In this document: positions 1-7,436 of the stretch, piece by piece
Position numbering within the stretch: the first letter of the stretch is position 1
How the letters are laid out: every line of letters begins with the position of its first letter
Virus record (IMG/VR): IMGVR_UViG_3300037189_014309
Span: 1-20,975 of that record
Reading direction: 5' to 3' (one strand)
Origin: a virus
Length of the DNA: 20,975 nt
The notes under the pieces: generated by a model
Database searches by the model: none
The model's input: only the letters and a program-made list of their open reading frames with translations
Told to the model about the DNA's origin: nothing
Made by a program: the position numbers and the translations under genes

Positions 1-1
1 C

Positions 2-1057
2 AACGATTGGGTTAAAATGATCGGGCGTAAACCACTAAGCGGTGACGTGCTTGAATTTCCACATCTAAGAGATGACTATGCTCTTAACAGTTACGACATA
101 GGGTTGCCAAGATACTATGTGATCGAAGATGTAGGCCGTGCCAGTGAAGGCTTTAGTATAACATGGTGGCCGCACCTATATAGATTAAAATTAAAGAAAA
201 TAACTGCTAGCCAGCAGTTTGCTGACTTGCTTAATCAGCCAGCATTGCTCAGTGACGGTACTCCTACCAATTCTACTGTTGGTAGTTTATTAAGCACAGC
301 CGCTAAAGAAAATCTTATCAATGATGCTGTGATTGCAGAAGCAGAAGCAAATGCACCACTCAGCGGATACGAGACTAGACAATTTTATACATTGGCAGTG
401 GACCCAACTACTGGCTTGCCAATATTAAAAACAGCTGACGAAACAGATATCAATGCAAGTGCAACTACAGAAGATGCCAGCGAAACTAGCGGTAAGCCTA
501 AGCGTAGCGGATACACTGGTTATTTACTAGGTGATGGTACTCCTCCAAATGGCGCTGAATTTGGTCACGGTATAAGTTTTCCAAACGATCCATTTAATGG
601 AGATTACTTTTTACGCACTGACTTTTTGCCTAACAGATTATTTAGGTATGACGGACTGATGTGGATTAAAGTTGAAGATGTTCAACGTATGACAATGACC
701 AATGACGATCCAACAAGACCTATTGTTAATTCTCGTCAAACACTCAAAACTAGTTTTATCAATAACACAAATATCACTGGTTCTATCGAAGTTGGCTACG
801 ATGTATTTGTTGCTAATAGTTCATCTATTGGTAGTGTATTAACTAACATAAATTATGTAGCAGGCATGGTTGCCACAGTTTATATTCTTGATGTTGCTGT
901 TACTACTGTAGTCAGTAACGGTACAGGCGGCAAAGCTCTAATCACTTTTGACAGACAAGCTAGCACCGGTGATACTATACAGTGGAAATTATTCACTGCC
1001 AGCGTACCACAGAGACAAAGCCTTAGCAAGGCTCTTAAACCTAAGGCAGATCTATAA
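2..1057 (+). CDS. 14: T4-like neck protein gp14, 5'-truncated by window edge
   Basis: The reading frame is open from the first complete codon (base 2), and the residues before the Met at base 17 (NDWVK) read as protein. That Met is therefore probably internal and the true start lies outside the window. The visible part begins with GRKPLSGDVLEFPHLRD and continues with YYVIEDVGRASEGFS, TWWPHLYRLKLK and SQQFADLL, a layout I associate with gp14 of cyanophage-type T4-like phages. T4 gp14 has a comparable PKEGDLIYFP segment. A FLPNRLFRYDG element lies at about 200-215 and the C-terminus is QSLSKALKPKADL. In T4, gp14 forms part of the neck that closes the filled head and joins it to the tail. The downstream gene matches gp15, which fits the T4 order 13-14-15. 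The stop overlaps the next start (TAATG). Assignment is from remembered family motifs, without an alignment. Confidence 0.7.
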   Translation, partial: NDWVKMIGRKPLSGDVLEFPHLRDDYALNSYDIGLPRYYVIEDVGRASEGFSITWWPHLYRLKLKKITASQQFADLLNQPALLSDGTPTNSTVGSLLSTAAKENLINDAVIAEAEANAPLSGYETRQFYTLAVDPTTGLPILKTADETDINASATTEDASETSGKPKRSGYTGYLLGDGTPPNGAEFGHGISFPNDPFNGDYFLRTDFLPNRLFRYDGLMWIKVEDVQRMTMTNDDPTRPIVNSRQTLKTSFINNTNITGSIEVGYDVFVANSSSIGSVLTNINYVAGMVATVYILDVAVTTVVSNGTGGKALITFDRQASTGDTIQWKLFTASVPQRQSLSKALKPKADL

Positions 1058-2529
1058 TGCAACATTTTTATGACGGGCAGATACGCCGTTACATTGTTCA
1101 GGTAATACGTTTTTTCAGTAATTTTGTTGTCAAGTACAGCGACGGAACTCTAGTACGTGTGCCAGTTATATACGGCGATCAAGATAGACAAGTAGCAAAT
1201 ATTGTTAAACAAAATTCTGAAAACGCTATCAATGCGGCTCCACGTATTGCTGTCTATGTTACTGGGCTAGAACTAGATACATCTAGATTAGGCGATGCCA
1301 CATACATTGGAAGGGTTAATGTAAGAGAACGTGATACTTGGGTAGATCCAGACACTGGACGTTTGGCCTATACTAGTGAGCAAGGTGAAAATTACACAGT
1401 TGAAAGATTAATGCCAACTCCATATAAACTAACTTTAAAAGTTGATATGTGGACAACTAGCACCGATCAAAAATTACAGTTGATGGAACAAATCCTAGTT
1501 TTATTCAATCCCAGCGTTGAAATACAAACTACTGACAACTACATTGACTGGACTAGTTTAAGTGTATTGAATTTAGACAGCACAAATTTTAGTAGCCGTA
1601 GTGTGCCAGTAGGTACAGACAGTCCTATTGACATTGCTAGTCTAACAGTAAGTACACCTATTTGGATTAGTCCTCCGGCCAAGGTCAAACAACTTGGCAT
1701 TATTACCAGCATCATTTCCAACGTGTTCAACGGTGTTAACTACGACGACAACAGTTATATTGATGGCTTAGGATCTGATCCTGGACTTACGGGCGGCACT
1801 AACTTGCCAAATGCTCCTATTGCCAGAGCGCATGCCACTGTGGCCAATTTAGGAGTGTTAGTTTACAATGGCGTGGCCAAACTGCTTGACAAGCATGAAG
1901 CAGTAATACCAAATGATCGGGACATTGCCATTGCAGAAAAGATTGGGCCGCCAATTAGTTGGAGAACAATTTTAGAACAGTATCCTGGTCAGTATCGTGC
2001 TGGATTTAGCATACTTAGAATTGTGCAAGATACAGGCCATGAAGTCATAGGTACTGTGGCATTAAATCCCATAGACGATACATTGCTAACTGTTAATTGG
2101 GATCAAGATACCTATCCTACCAACACACTAATTCATTACAACAACGGATATACCAGCGTTAGAACAACCAGTCCGGGTACGTTTGATGCTATTATTAATC
2201 CGCAAACTAAAGGCCCTAAGGGATCGGGCCTAACACCTATATCTGCTACCAGATATCTAATCATTGAAGACCTAGGCGGTGTGGACAACATAGATGGCCC
2301 CGATGCGTGGAAAAACAATGACGGAACAGATTTTGTTGCCAAAGAAAACGACATCATAGAATGGAACGGATCTCACTGGCATGTAGTATTTGAGGCTGCT
2401 CAGAACTCAGACACCATAGTGTATCAAACTAATATATACACTGGAGTGCAATACAAGTGGAATGGTATTGCATGGGTTAAATCGTTTGAGGGTGAATATA
2501 GAGCAGGTTCATGGTATCTAGAACTATAA
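1057..2529 (+). CDS. 15: T4-like tail sheath stabiliser gp15 with extended C-terminus
   Basis: This is the clearest phage marker in the window. The N-terminal ~225 residues carry the hallmark series of the T4 gp15 family: MQHFYDGQIRRY at the start, then RVPVIYGDQDRQVANIV, QNSENAIN, NVRERD, YTVERLMPTPYKL, DQKLQLMEQILVLFNPS and TTDNYIDWTSLSV. In T4, gp15 caps the tail tube and sheath and stabilises the extended sheath at the head-proximal end. T4 gp15 is about 270 residues; this protein has 490. The extra C-terminal part includes YLIIEDLGG, IIEWNGSHWHVVFE and QYKWNGIAWVKSFEGEYR, Trp/Gly-rich motifs resembling small beta domains appended to structural proteins of marine T4-like phages. The start overlaps the gp14 stop by one base, so translation is probably coupled. 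It is a virion protein and expected to be expressed late. Confidence 0.86.
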   Translation: MQHFYDGQIRRYIVQVIRFFSNFVVKYSDGTLVRVPVIYGDQDRQVANIVKQNSENAINAAPRIAVYVTGLELDTSRLGDATYIGRVNVRERDTWVDPDTGRLAYTSEQGENYTVERLMPTPYKLTLKVDMWTTSTDQKLQLMEQILVLFNPSVEIQTTDNYIDWTSLSVLNLDSTNFSSRSVPVGTDSPIDIASLTVSTPIWISPPAKVKQLGIITSIISNVFNGVNYDDNSYIDGLGSDPGLTGGTNLPNAPIARAHATVANLGVLVYNGVAKLLDKHEAVIPNDRDIAIAEKIGPPISWRTILEQYPGQYRAGFSILRIVQDTGHEVIGTVALNPIDDTLLTVNWDQDTYPTNTLIHYNNGYTSVRTTSPGTFDAIINPQTKGPKGSGLTPISATRYLIIEDLGGVDNIDGPDAWKNNDGTDFVAKENDIIEWNGSHWHVVFEAAQNSDTIVYQTNIYTGVQYKWNGIAWVKSFEGEYRAGSWYLEL

Positions 2530-2960
2530 CAGAACAAATTGTCTGTAGCGGTGCATTATTTTACGCCAAGTCTACTGGTAGATTTTTACTATTACAAAAA
2601 GCTGAAGGCAAGCACAAGGGAACTTGGGGGCTAGTTGGAGGCACGACTGTAGAAGGTGAAACTGCATGGCAAGGTCTTCAAAGAGAAATCACAGAAGAAA
2701 TTGGTTCTATTCCAAAAATTATAAAAACAATTCCATTAGAAACTTTTGTTAGTGGAGATAATGTTTTTAATTTTCACACATATCTTTGTGTGATACAAGA
2801 TGAGTTTATTCCTATACTAAGCGACGAGCATACTGCATGGGCATGGTCAACTATTGACTTTGCTCCTAAACCACTGCATCAAGGCCTGCGTAATAGTTTT
2901 TCAAACAAGACCATTCGTACTAAATTACAAACAATATTTGATATCATGGAGCTTATTTGA
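2511..2960 (+). CDS. Nudix hydrolase
   Basis: The 149-residue protein contains a Nudix box at residues 44-65 that fits G-x5-E-x7-RE-x2-EE-x-G: Gly44, Glu50, Arg58-Glu59, Glu62-Glu63 and Gly65. The Arg and Glu residues that bind the catalytic metals are all present. Nudix enzymes cleave a nucleoside diphosphate linked to another group (such as NADH, ADP-ribose, dinucleotide polyphosphates or oxidised dNTPs). The substrate cannot be told from this sequence. The strand before the box (FLLLQK) and the GTWGLVGG entry are typical of the fold. The gene starts inside the last codons of gp15 (19 base overlap) and its stop overlaps the next gene. It thus belongs to the structural-gene transcript, and no strong ribosome site is visible. 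T4-like phages often carry a Nudix gene, so an ordinary housekeeping role during infection is as likely as any link to the halogenase cluster. Confidence 0.88.
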   Translation: MVSRTITEQIVCSGALFYAKSTGRFLLLQKAEGKHKGTWGLVGGTTVEGETAWQGLQREITEEIGSIPKIIKTIPLETFVSGDNVFNFHTYLCVIQDEFIPILSDEHTAWAWSTIDFAPKPLHQGLRNSFSNKTIRTKLQTIFDIMELI

Positions 2961-3793
2961 TGTTTAATTTTTTTAAAAAAAAGAAAAGCTGGGTTCGATT
3001 TTATTCTTTAGATCAAAGTATTGCCACAGTTTATCCAGTTACTGAGAATAGACTAGTTGATCGCGATTGGAATGGCCTTGGAGATACCTCAAGGAATCTC
3101 GATCATCAAGGCAAACAAACAGTTCTTAACTGTCCAGCAATCAAACAAATAACCAATATTGGATACGTGCTTAGAGCACCGGCAGATTTTGTTATTAAAA
3201 CAACGGGTAATGGAGTTGACTTGTATTGGCAATCTCCAATATTTTTTAAACGACCCAGTAACAAATATTCTTTTAATAGTGATGAAGGATATTATATTAG
3301 CCAGCATACTCCGCCGCAGACTGAGCCAGTAATACCCACTGACCTTCCAAACACTAATCGTCCAACTTTGCATAGTGCTGTAAAAGTTGAAACACCGTGG
3401 AGAGTAAAGACCAGTGATGATATCGTGTTTTTACAAATACCAGTTTCTTATAACAATGAAGCAAGGTTTACTGCGGCCACTGGTATTGTTGATCCAAAAT
3501 ATATGCATGCCGTTAGTGTTCAACTATTTTGGCATGTCATGGAGGGAGAAACTTTAATCAAAGCCGGTACACCTCTAGTACAATATGTTCCTATTAGTAG
3601 AGAGCTAGTTGCTAAAGGAAATACTGAATTTATTGTTGACGTTGCCGACGAAGTAGATCTTGAAATTGAGGAGGCTTATGTGTTTGCTAACCATAGCCGT
3701 TTTCCAAAATTTGATACTGTAGGTAAAAAAATTAGAGTTATTACTGATCTCTTTAATTTTTACCGAAACAAATATCCCAAATCAAAAATTTAA
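2960..3793 (+). CDS. Uncharacterised protein, paralogue 1 (unk-1)
   Basis: I do not recognise this 277-residue protein with certainty. It is clearly homologous to the product at 16414-17220. Shared blocks are RFYSL near the N-terminus, NCPAI at 57-61, APADF at 73-77, ETPWR at 144-148, RFTAA at 169-173, VQLFW at 187-191 and AGTPL followed by Q-x-VPI at about 202-212. Strand-rich, Trp/Pro-rich text with no signal peptide or membrane segment suggests a cytoplasmic beta-sandwich or cupin-like protein. There is a weak resemblance to DUF6065-type bacterial proteins (Cys-Pro block, then a late hydrophobic strand and an xGxP turn), recalled from memory only. I start it at the ATG at 2960, which overlaps the Nudix stop as TGATG; a TTG three bases upstream is also open. 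Its stop overlaps the stop of the opposing gene. Co-occurrence of both copies with halogenases suggests a part in the same pathway. Confidence 0.8.
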   Translation: MFNFFKKKKSWVRFYSLDQSIATVYPVTENRLVDRDWNGLGDTSRNLDHQGKQTVLNCPAIKQITNIGYVLRAPADFVIKTTGNGVDLYWQSPIFFKRPSNKYSFNSDEGYYISQHTPPQTEPVIPTDLPNTNRPTLHSAVKVETPWRVKTSDDIVFLQIPVSYNNEARFTAATGIVDPKYMHAVSVQLFWHVMEGETLIKAGTPLVQYVPISRELVAKGNTEFIVDVADEVDLEIEEAYVFANHSRFPKFDTVGKKIRVITDLFNFYRNKYPKSKI

Positions 3794-4380
3794 ATTGATA
3801 GTTTAGTCAATGGACTTTTGTTAATATTGCCTTTAACAAAAGTATTAAAACTTAGACTTATTCTAGGAATAGTTCCGTGATAGGGTTCTACTCTATGTTC
3901 AACAGAACTAGGAAATATAACCATAGAACCAGCTGTAGGTAATACTGACCAGCTTCTAGAATTATAAAGATTAGATTCAACTGTGTTAAATTCTATAACA
4001 TCGTATTGACTAGTAATAAATTTAATTTTTCCAGTGTCGCCCTCGGACTGCAAATACACAACTCCGGACAATATAGAATTAGGATGCCAATGCCTATGAT
4101 GTGTTTGCCCAGGTTCTGTTTTATTAAACCAACTTTCAGTTATGTAGATTTCAACGTCTTGACTAGCTGACATTATCCCGTAAAAATATTCTGATATCTC
4201 TCGGGATATGTGTGTTAGTAGATTATCAAATTTTGGATCGCTTAAAACAAATTGAGATTTACTAATTGAATTTTCGTAATTTGGTAACCACTCAACTTCC
4301 GATAAGTCAATGTTACTTACATCTACGTAAGTACTAAACACTGGCTTTGAGAACAAGGGGAATAACATTTTTTCGGGCAT
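3790..4380 (-). CDS. 2OG-Fe(II) oxygenase-like protein, HxH type (OxyA)
   Basis: The 196-residue protein has the layout of the phage/bacterial 2OG-Fe(II) oxygenase family PF13759/TIGR02466: FPLFSKPVF start, an HWHPN loop (His97, His99) followed by SGVVYLQ, a GKIKFI strand, FPSSVEHRVEP (His162) and RISLSFN (Arg173). The distal His and Arg are the usual iron and 2-oxoglutarate ligands. The first metal loop reads H-x-H-P instead of the classical H-x-D. The family would couple 2OG decarboxylation to hydroxylation of an unknown substrate in the cytoplasm. It is the only oxygenase gene apart from the large minus-strand operon and lies head to head with FDH1. A TAGGAA ribosome site precedes the ATG, and a TATAAT-like box and a palindrome lie just upstream. 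It resembles OxyE, OxyI and OxyK of the main operon. Confidence 0.82.
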   Translation of the reverse strand: MPEKMLFPLFSKPVFSTYVDVSNIDLSEVEWLPNYENSISKSQFVLSDPKFDNLLTHISREISEYFYGIMSASQDVEIYITESWFNKTEPGQTHHRHWHPNSILSGVVYLQSEGDTGKIKFITSQYDVIEFNTVESNLYNSRSWSVLPTAGSMVIFPSSVEHRVEPYHGTIPRISLSFNTFVKGNINKSPLTKLSI

Positions 4381-4458
4381 GATGGTTCCTAGAATTTAAA
4401 ATGTGCGCACATTATATGATATATAGTACTACACATAATATTTTTTTAAAGATCTGAC
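4381..4458. promoter_or_regulatory. Divergent intergenic region between OxyA and FDH1 with perfect palindrome
   Basis: This 78 bp gap must hold the promoters for OxyA (leftward), and for FDH1 (rightward) unless that gene is read from upstream. A 14 bp perfect palindrome, AATGTGCGCACATT, lies at 4400-4413. Next to it, on the minus strand, is a TATAAT hexamer (4411-4416), a possible -10 box for OxyA. The palindrome would then sit at about the start point, where a dimeric repressor could bind. The rest is AT-rich, with a T-run at 4440-4446 before FDH1. No consensus late octamer and no good ribosome site for FDH1 are visible. The promoter call is tentative because AT-rich DNA gives chance matches. 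Confidence 0.45.
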
Positions 4459-5925
4459 ATGATAAAATCAATTTGTATTTTAGGAGGCGGCAATGCAGGC
4501 TTAATGACTGCATTATATCTTCGTGCCAGTTTTCCTAACCTCGCTATTACCTTGCTCAAATCAACCAAGATTGGAACAATTGGAGTAGGTGAAGGTAGCA
4601 CAGAACATTGGAAAATGTTTGCAGAAGCAGTTAATATTCAAAATTGGGAAATTATTAAAGAGTGTGGTGCAACACTCAAAGCTGGAATTAAATTTGAAAA
4701 TTGGCACGGCGATGGCACTAGTTATTACCATAGCTTGCCTGAATACATGGCAGTCGATGACCGGTACACTGGCCTACCATATACTATGATGCGCATGATT
4801 GCTGACGGGGTAGGTACCGAAGAACTTCATTGGGAACTTGCTATGCAAGGACTTCATCAGGAACCCTTAGATCAATTATTTTACCAATTCCATTTTGATA
4901 GCGAAAAACTAAATGCATTTTTTGAGCGCAAATGTGTTGAAAGAAATATCAACATTATAGAAACAGAAGTTGCTGATACTGTGATTGACGCTGATGGATT
5001 TGTATCCGGTGTTATTGACACTAATAATGTCACATACTCTGCAGAATTTTTTATAGACAGCAGTGGGTTTCGTAGAGTAATAAGTTCTAAATTAGGATCT
5101 ACATGGGTAGACTGGTCAGAATACCTGCCTATGAATAGTGCTATAGCATTTCCAACACCTTACGAAGAAAAAATACCGCCATATACCCTAGCCAAAGCAT
5201 TGAGCAGTGGCTGGCATTGGCGTAGTCCTGTTCAGCATAGATTTGGTAACGGTTATGTGTTTAGTGATCAGTTCATTACAGAAGATCAAGCTATAGCAGA
5301 AATACAAAAAGAATTTAAAGATCCTATAAAGATTGCACGTAAGGTAAGTTTTGTATCGGGTAAAATCAACAAGGCTTGGATTAAAAATTGTATAAGTGTT
5401 GGCCTAAGCAGTAGTTTTGTAGAACCATTAGAAGCCAGTAGTATTTCTACAACTATACAACAATGCAGATTGTTAGTAGCAGGATTATCAACTTGGGCAA
5501 GAACTGACACTGTTACGGAAAAACATTACAATAAAGAATTTGACGTTATACTAACTAATATTTTAGATTTTATCCAACTGCATTATCTTACACAAAGAAC
5601 TGATTCAGAGTTTTGGCGTTGGTGTAAAAATAATTTAAAACTAACAGAATTTAATGCCGAGCATATAGAAATTTTTAAAAAGAATTTTGTCAATCAACTA
5701 AGTCTTCCAATGTATAACTATTGCATATACGATGCCGTAAATTGGATACAGGTCATGCACGGCCTAAGGATGTTTGATATAGAAAATATTAAAGAACAGT
5801 ATAAAACTCATAGTCATTTAACAGAGCGTTCAATATATGAATGTTCAACTGTACCAACATTAGCTGATGGCGGTTGGTATACTAGTAGAGAAGCAGTTAA
5901 CATTGTAAAGGCAAGAACTGCATGA
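4459..5925 (+). CDS. Flavin-dependent (tryptophan-type) halogenase FDH1
   Basis: The 488-residue protein is of the Trp_halogenase family (PF04820). An N-terminal FAD-binding GGGNAG is at 9-14, followed by GVGEGSTEH at about 42-50. The conserved lysine, expected to guide hypohalous acid (PrnA Lys79), is Lys74 in ATLKAGIKF. A second FAD motif DSSGF is at about 200-204, a W-x-W element (WHWRSP) at 252-257, and VEPLEASSI around Glu325. Such enzymes use FADH2, O2 and a halide to halogenate an aromatic carbon. The W-x-W-x-I-P signature has Ser in place of Ile. The EASS stretch differs from the E-S-T-G of PrnA, whose last two residues help bind chloride. It resembles FDH2 at both protein and DNA level (a 26-base identical run, 5131-5156 against 6597-6622), so the pair arose by tandem duplication. 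The stop overlaps the FDH2 start (ATGA). Halide and substrate are unknown. Confidence 0.92.
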   Translation: MIKSICILGGGNAGLMTALYLRASFPNLAITLLKSTKIGTIGVGEGSTEHWKMFAEAVNIQNWEIIKECGATLKAGIKFENWHGDGTSYYHSLPEYMAVDDRYTGLPYTMMRMIADGVGTEELHWELAMQGLHQEPLDQLFYQFHFDSEKLNAFFERKCVERNINIIETEVADTVIDADGFVSGVIDTNNVTYSAEFFIDSSGFRRVISSKLGSTWVDWSEYLPMNSAIAFPTPYEEKIPPYTLAKALSSGWHWRSPVQHRFGNGYVFSDQFITEDQAIAEIQKEFKDPIKIARKVSFVSGKINKAWIKNCISVGLSSSFVEPLEASSISTTIQQCRLLVAGLSTWARTDTVTEKHYNKEFDVILTNILDFIQLHYLTQRTDSEFWRWCKNNLKLTEFNAEHIEIFKKNFVNQLSLPMYNYCIYDAVNWIQVMHGLRMFDIENIKEQYKTHSHLTERSIYECSTVPTLADGGWYTSREAVNIVKARTA

Positions 5926-7436
5926 TTAATAACATTTGTATTCTAGGTGGTGGTACCGCAGGATTAATATCAGCATTAATGATTAAATCTGCATTTCAAA
6001 ATTTAAAAGTCACTGTTATTGAAAGCAGTAAAATTGGCATCATAGGTGTAGGCGAAGGTAGTACAGAACATTGGTCTAAATTTATGCACCATATTAATAT
6101 CAGTACTCCTGATATAGTCCGAGAAACTGATGCTACATTTAAACTTGGTATTAAATTTACCAACTGGCATGGCGACGGCACTAGTTATTATCATAGTTTA
6201 ACCGAAGAGTATGGTGGCGTATCTGATAATCATGGGATACGATATTCCTGGCTTAGGATGCTAGTTGAAGATTGGGATCCTATCGATACTGTACACGATC
6301 CGGTATTTAAACGTGGTCGATTCCTCGAACCGTTAGCAACTACCGTACACCAATATCATTTTGATACGCACAAACTTAATAATTATCTTCATAAACTATG
6401 CTCCAAAAGAGGCATTTCTGTTATTGATGCCGAAATAAACGATGTAATTTTAGATGAGCAAGGATATGTTAAAGAACTGATAGACGCAGACAACAACACA
6501 TATCCCTACGAATTTTATATTGATGGTAGCGGGTTTAATAGAATAATTTCTAAAAAACTAGGAGCTAAGTGGATTGATTGTTCAGCTCAATTGCCAATGA
6601 ATAGTGCTATAGCATTTCCAACTACAAGAACTGATGAAATTCCAGGTTACACTGAATCAACAGCATTGAGTAGTGGATGGTGTTGGCGCATTCCGACACA
6701 AAATAGATACGGCAACGGCTATGTGTTTTGTGATGATTTTATTTCTGAAACACAAGCATATGATGAAGTTAGTATGCATTATAAAAAATTAGGTATTGCT
6801 GATAATTTAGAAATTGGTAAAAAAGTTAAATTCAACGCAGGCTATGTTGATAAATTTTGGATTAAAAATTGTGTGTCGGTAGGACTAAGTGGAATGTTTG
6901 TTGAGCCGTTAGAAGCATCAAGCATTGGAGCCACTATACAGCAAATTGCCGGGCTTGCAGGACAAATTTTTTATTATGAACGCGGCAATGATGTCATTTC
7001 TAATTTGTATAACACTACTTTAGAAGATGTTGCTAAAAATATTATTGATTTTATTCAATTGCATTATTTTACACAAAGAACTGATTCAGAATTTTGGCGT
7101 TGGTGCAAAAATAATATAGCAATGACAGAATTTAACAGTCAATATTTAGAGCATTTTAAACAACATAGCGTAAATGGTTTACCATTTTTAAATAGACCGT
7201 TAATAATGTTCGGAGATATGAACTATACTCAAGTTATGCATGGACTACGAATGTTTAAAAACAACGAATATTTAAAATCAAAATATAATAATCATATTAA
7301 AGAAGCATACGAACATATAGCAGACACAACACTAAGACAAGGTGCTCGAGCCGATGATACCATTCCATGGTTTACTCATCGCGCCGCCCTTGAAGAATTA
7401 AAAAATAGAGGAATGAGCATTGAATACAAATTCTAA
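5922..7436 (+). CDS. Flavin-dependent (tryptophan-type) halogenase FDH2
   Basis: The 504-residue paralogue of FDH1 has the same features: GGGTAG at 9-14, GVGEGSTEH at about 42-50, the catalytic-type Lys74 in ATFKLGIKF, a DGSGF FAD motif near 201-205, WCWRIP at 253-258 (a full W-x-W-x-I-P match) and VEPLEASSI with Glu331. The W-x-W-x-I-P motif is used to separate flavin halogenases from flavin monooxygenases, which need not apply to FDH1. Translation starts by an ATGA overlap with FDH1, so the two are likely made together and may form a pair acting on different positions or substrates. The two diverge most at residues 90-140, where substrate specificity would be expected to differ. No flavin reductase gene is nearby. 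Confidence 0.93.
   Translation: MINNICILGGGTAGLISALMIKSAFQNLKVTVIESSKIGIIGVGEGSTEHWSKFMHHINISTPDIVRETDATFKLGIKFTNWHGDGTSYYHSLTEEYGGVSDNHGIRYSWLRMLVEDWDPIDTVHDPVFKRGRFLEPLATTVHQYHFDTHKLNNYLHKLCSKRGISVIDAEINDVILDEQGYVKELIDADNNTYPYEFYIDGSGFNRIISKKLGAKWIDCSAQLPMNSAIAFPTTRTDEIPGYTESTALSSGWCWRIPTQNRYGNGYVFCDDFISETQAYDEVSMHYKKLGIADNLEIGKKVKFNAGYVDKFWIKNCVSVGLSGMFVEPLEASSIGATIQQIAGLAGQIFYYERGNDVISNLYNTTLEDVAKNIIDFIQLHYFTQRTDSEFWRWCKNNIAMTEFNSQYLEHFKQHSVNGLPFLNRPLIMFGDMNYTQVMHGLRMFKNNEYLKSKYNNHIKEAYEHIADTTLRQGARADDTIPWFTHRAALEELKNRGMSIEYKF

Noticed and set aside
17-19. Met at 17 as the true start of the gp14 gene.
   Set aside because: The frame is open to the window edge and the preceding residues fit the family, so the gene is cut by the edge.
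880-2357. Minus-strand frames inside gp14 and gp15 (880-1065, 1539-1730, 2136-2357).
   Set aside because: Low-quality shadow translations opposite conserved virion genes, with no starts or context.
4589-4789. Same-strand frame overlapping FDH1 (also 8498-8716 within FDH3, and minus-strand 12943-13137, 17368-17586 and 19483-19746).
   Set aside because: Out-of-frame shadows of strong coding sequence, with no motif and no ribosome site.
5286-5510. Open frame antisense to FDH1.
   Set aside because: It lies wholly within a well-supported halogenase and has no ribosome site or recognisable motif. The same holds for antisense frames at 8074-8328, 8482-8682, 10508-10705, 14275-14469, 14513-14716, 15767-15970, 18015-18296, 18591-18803 and 20247-20477.
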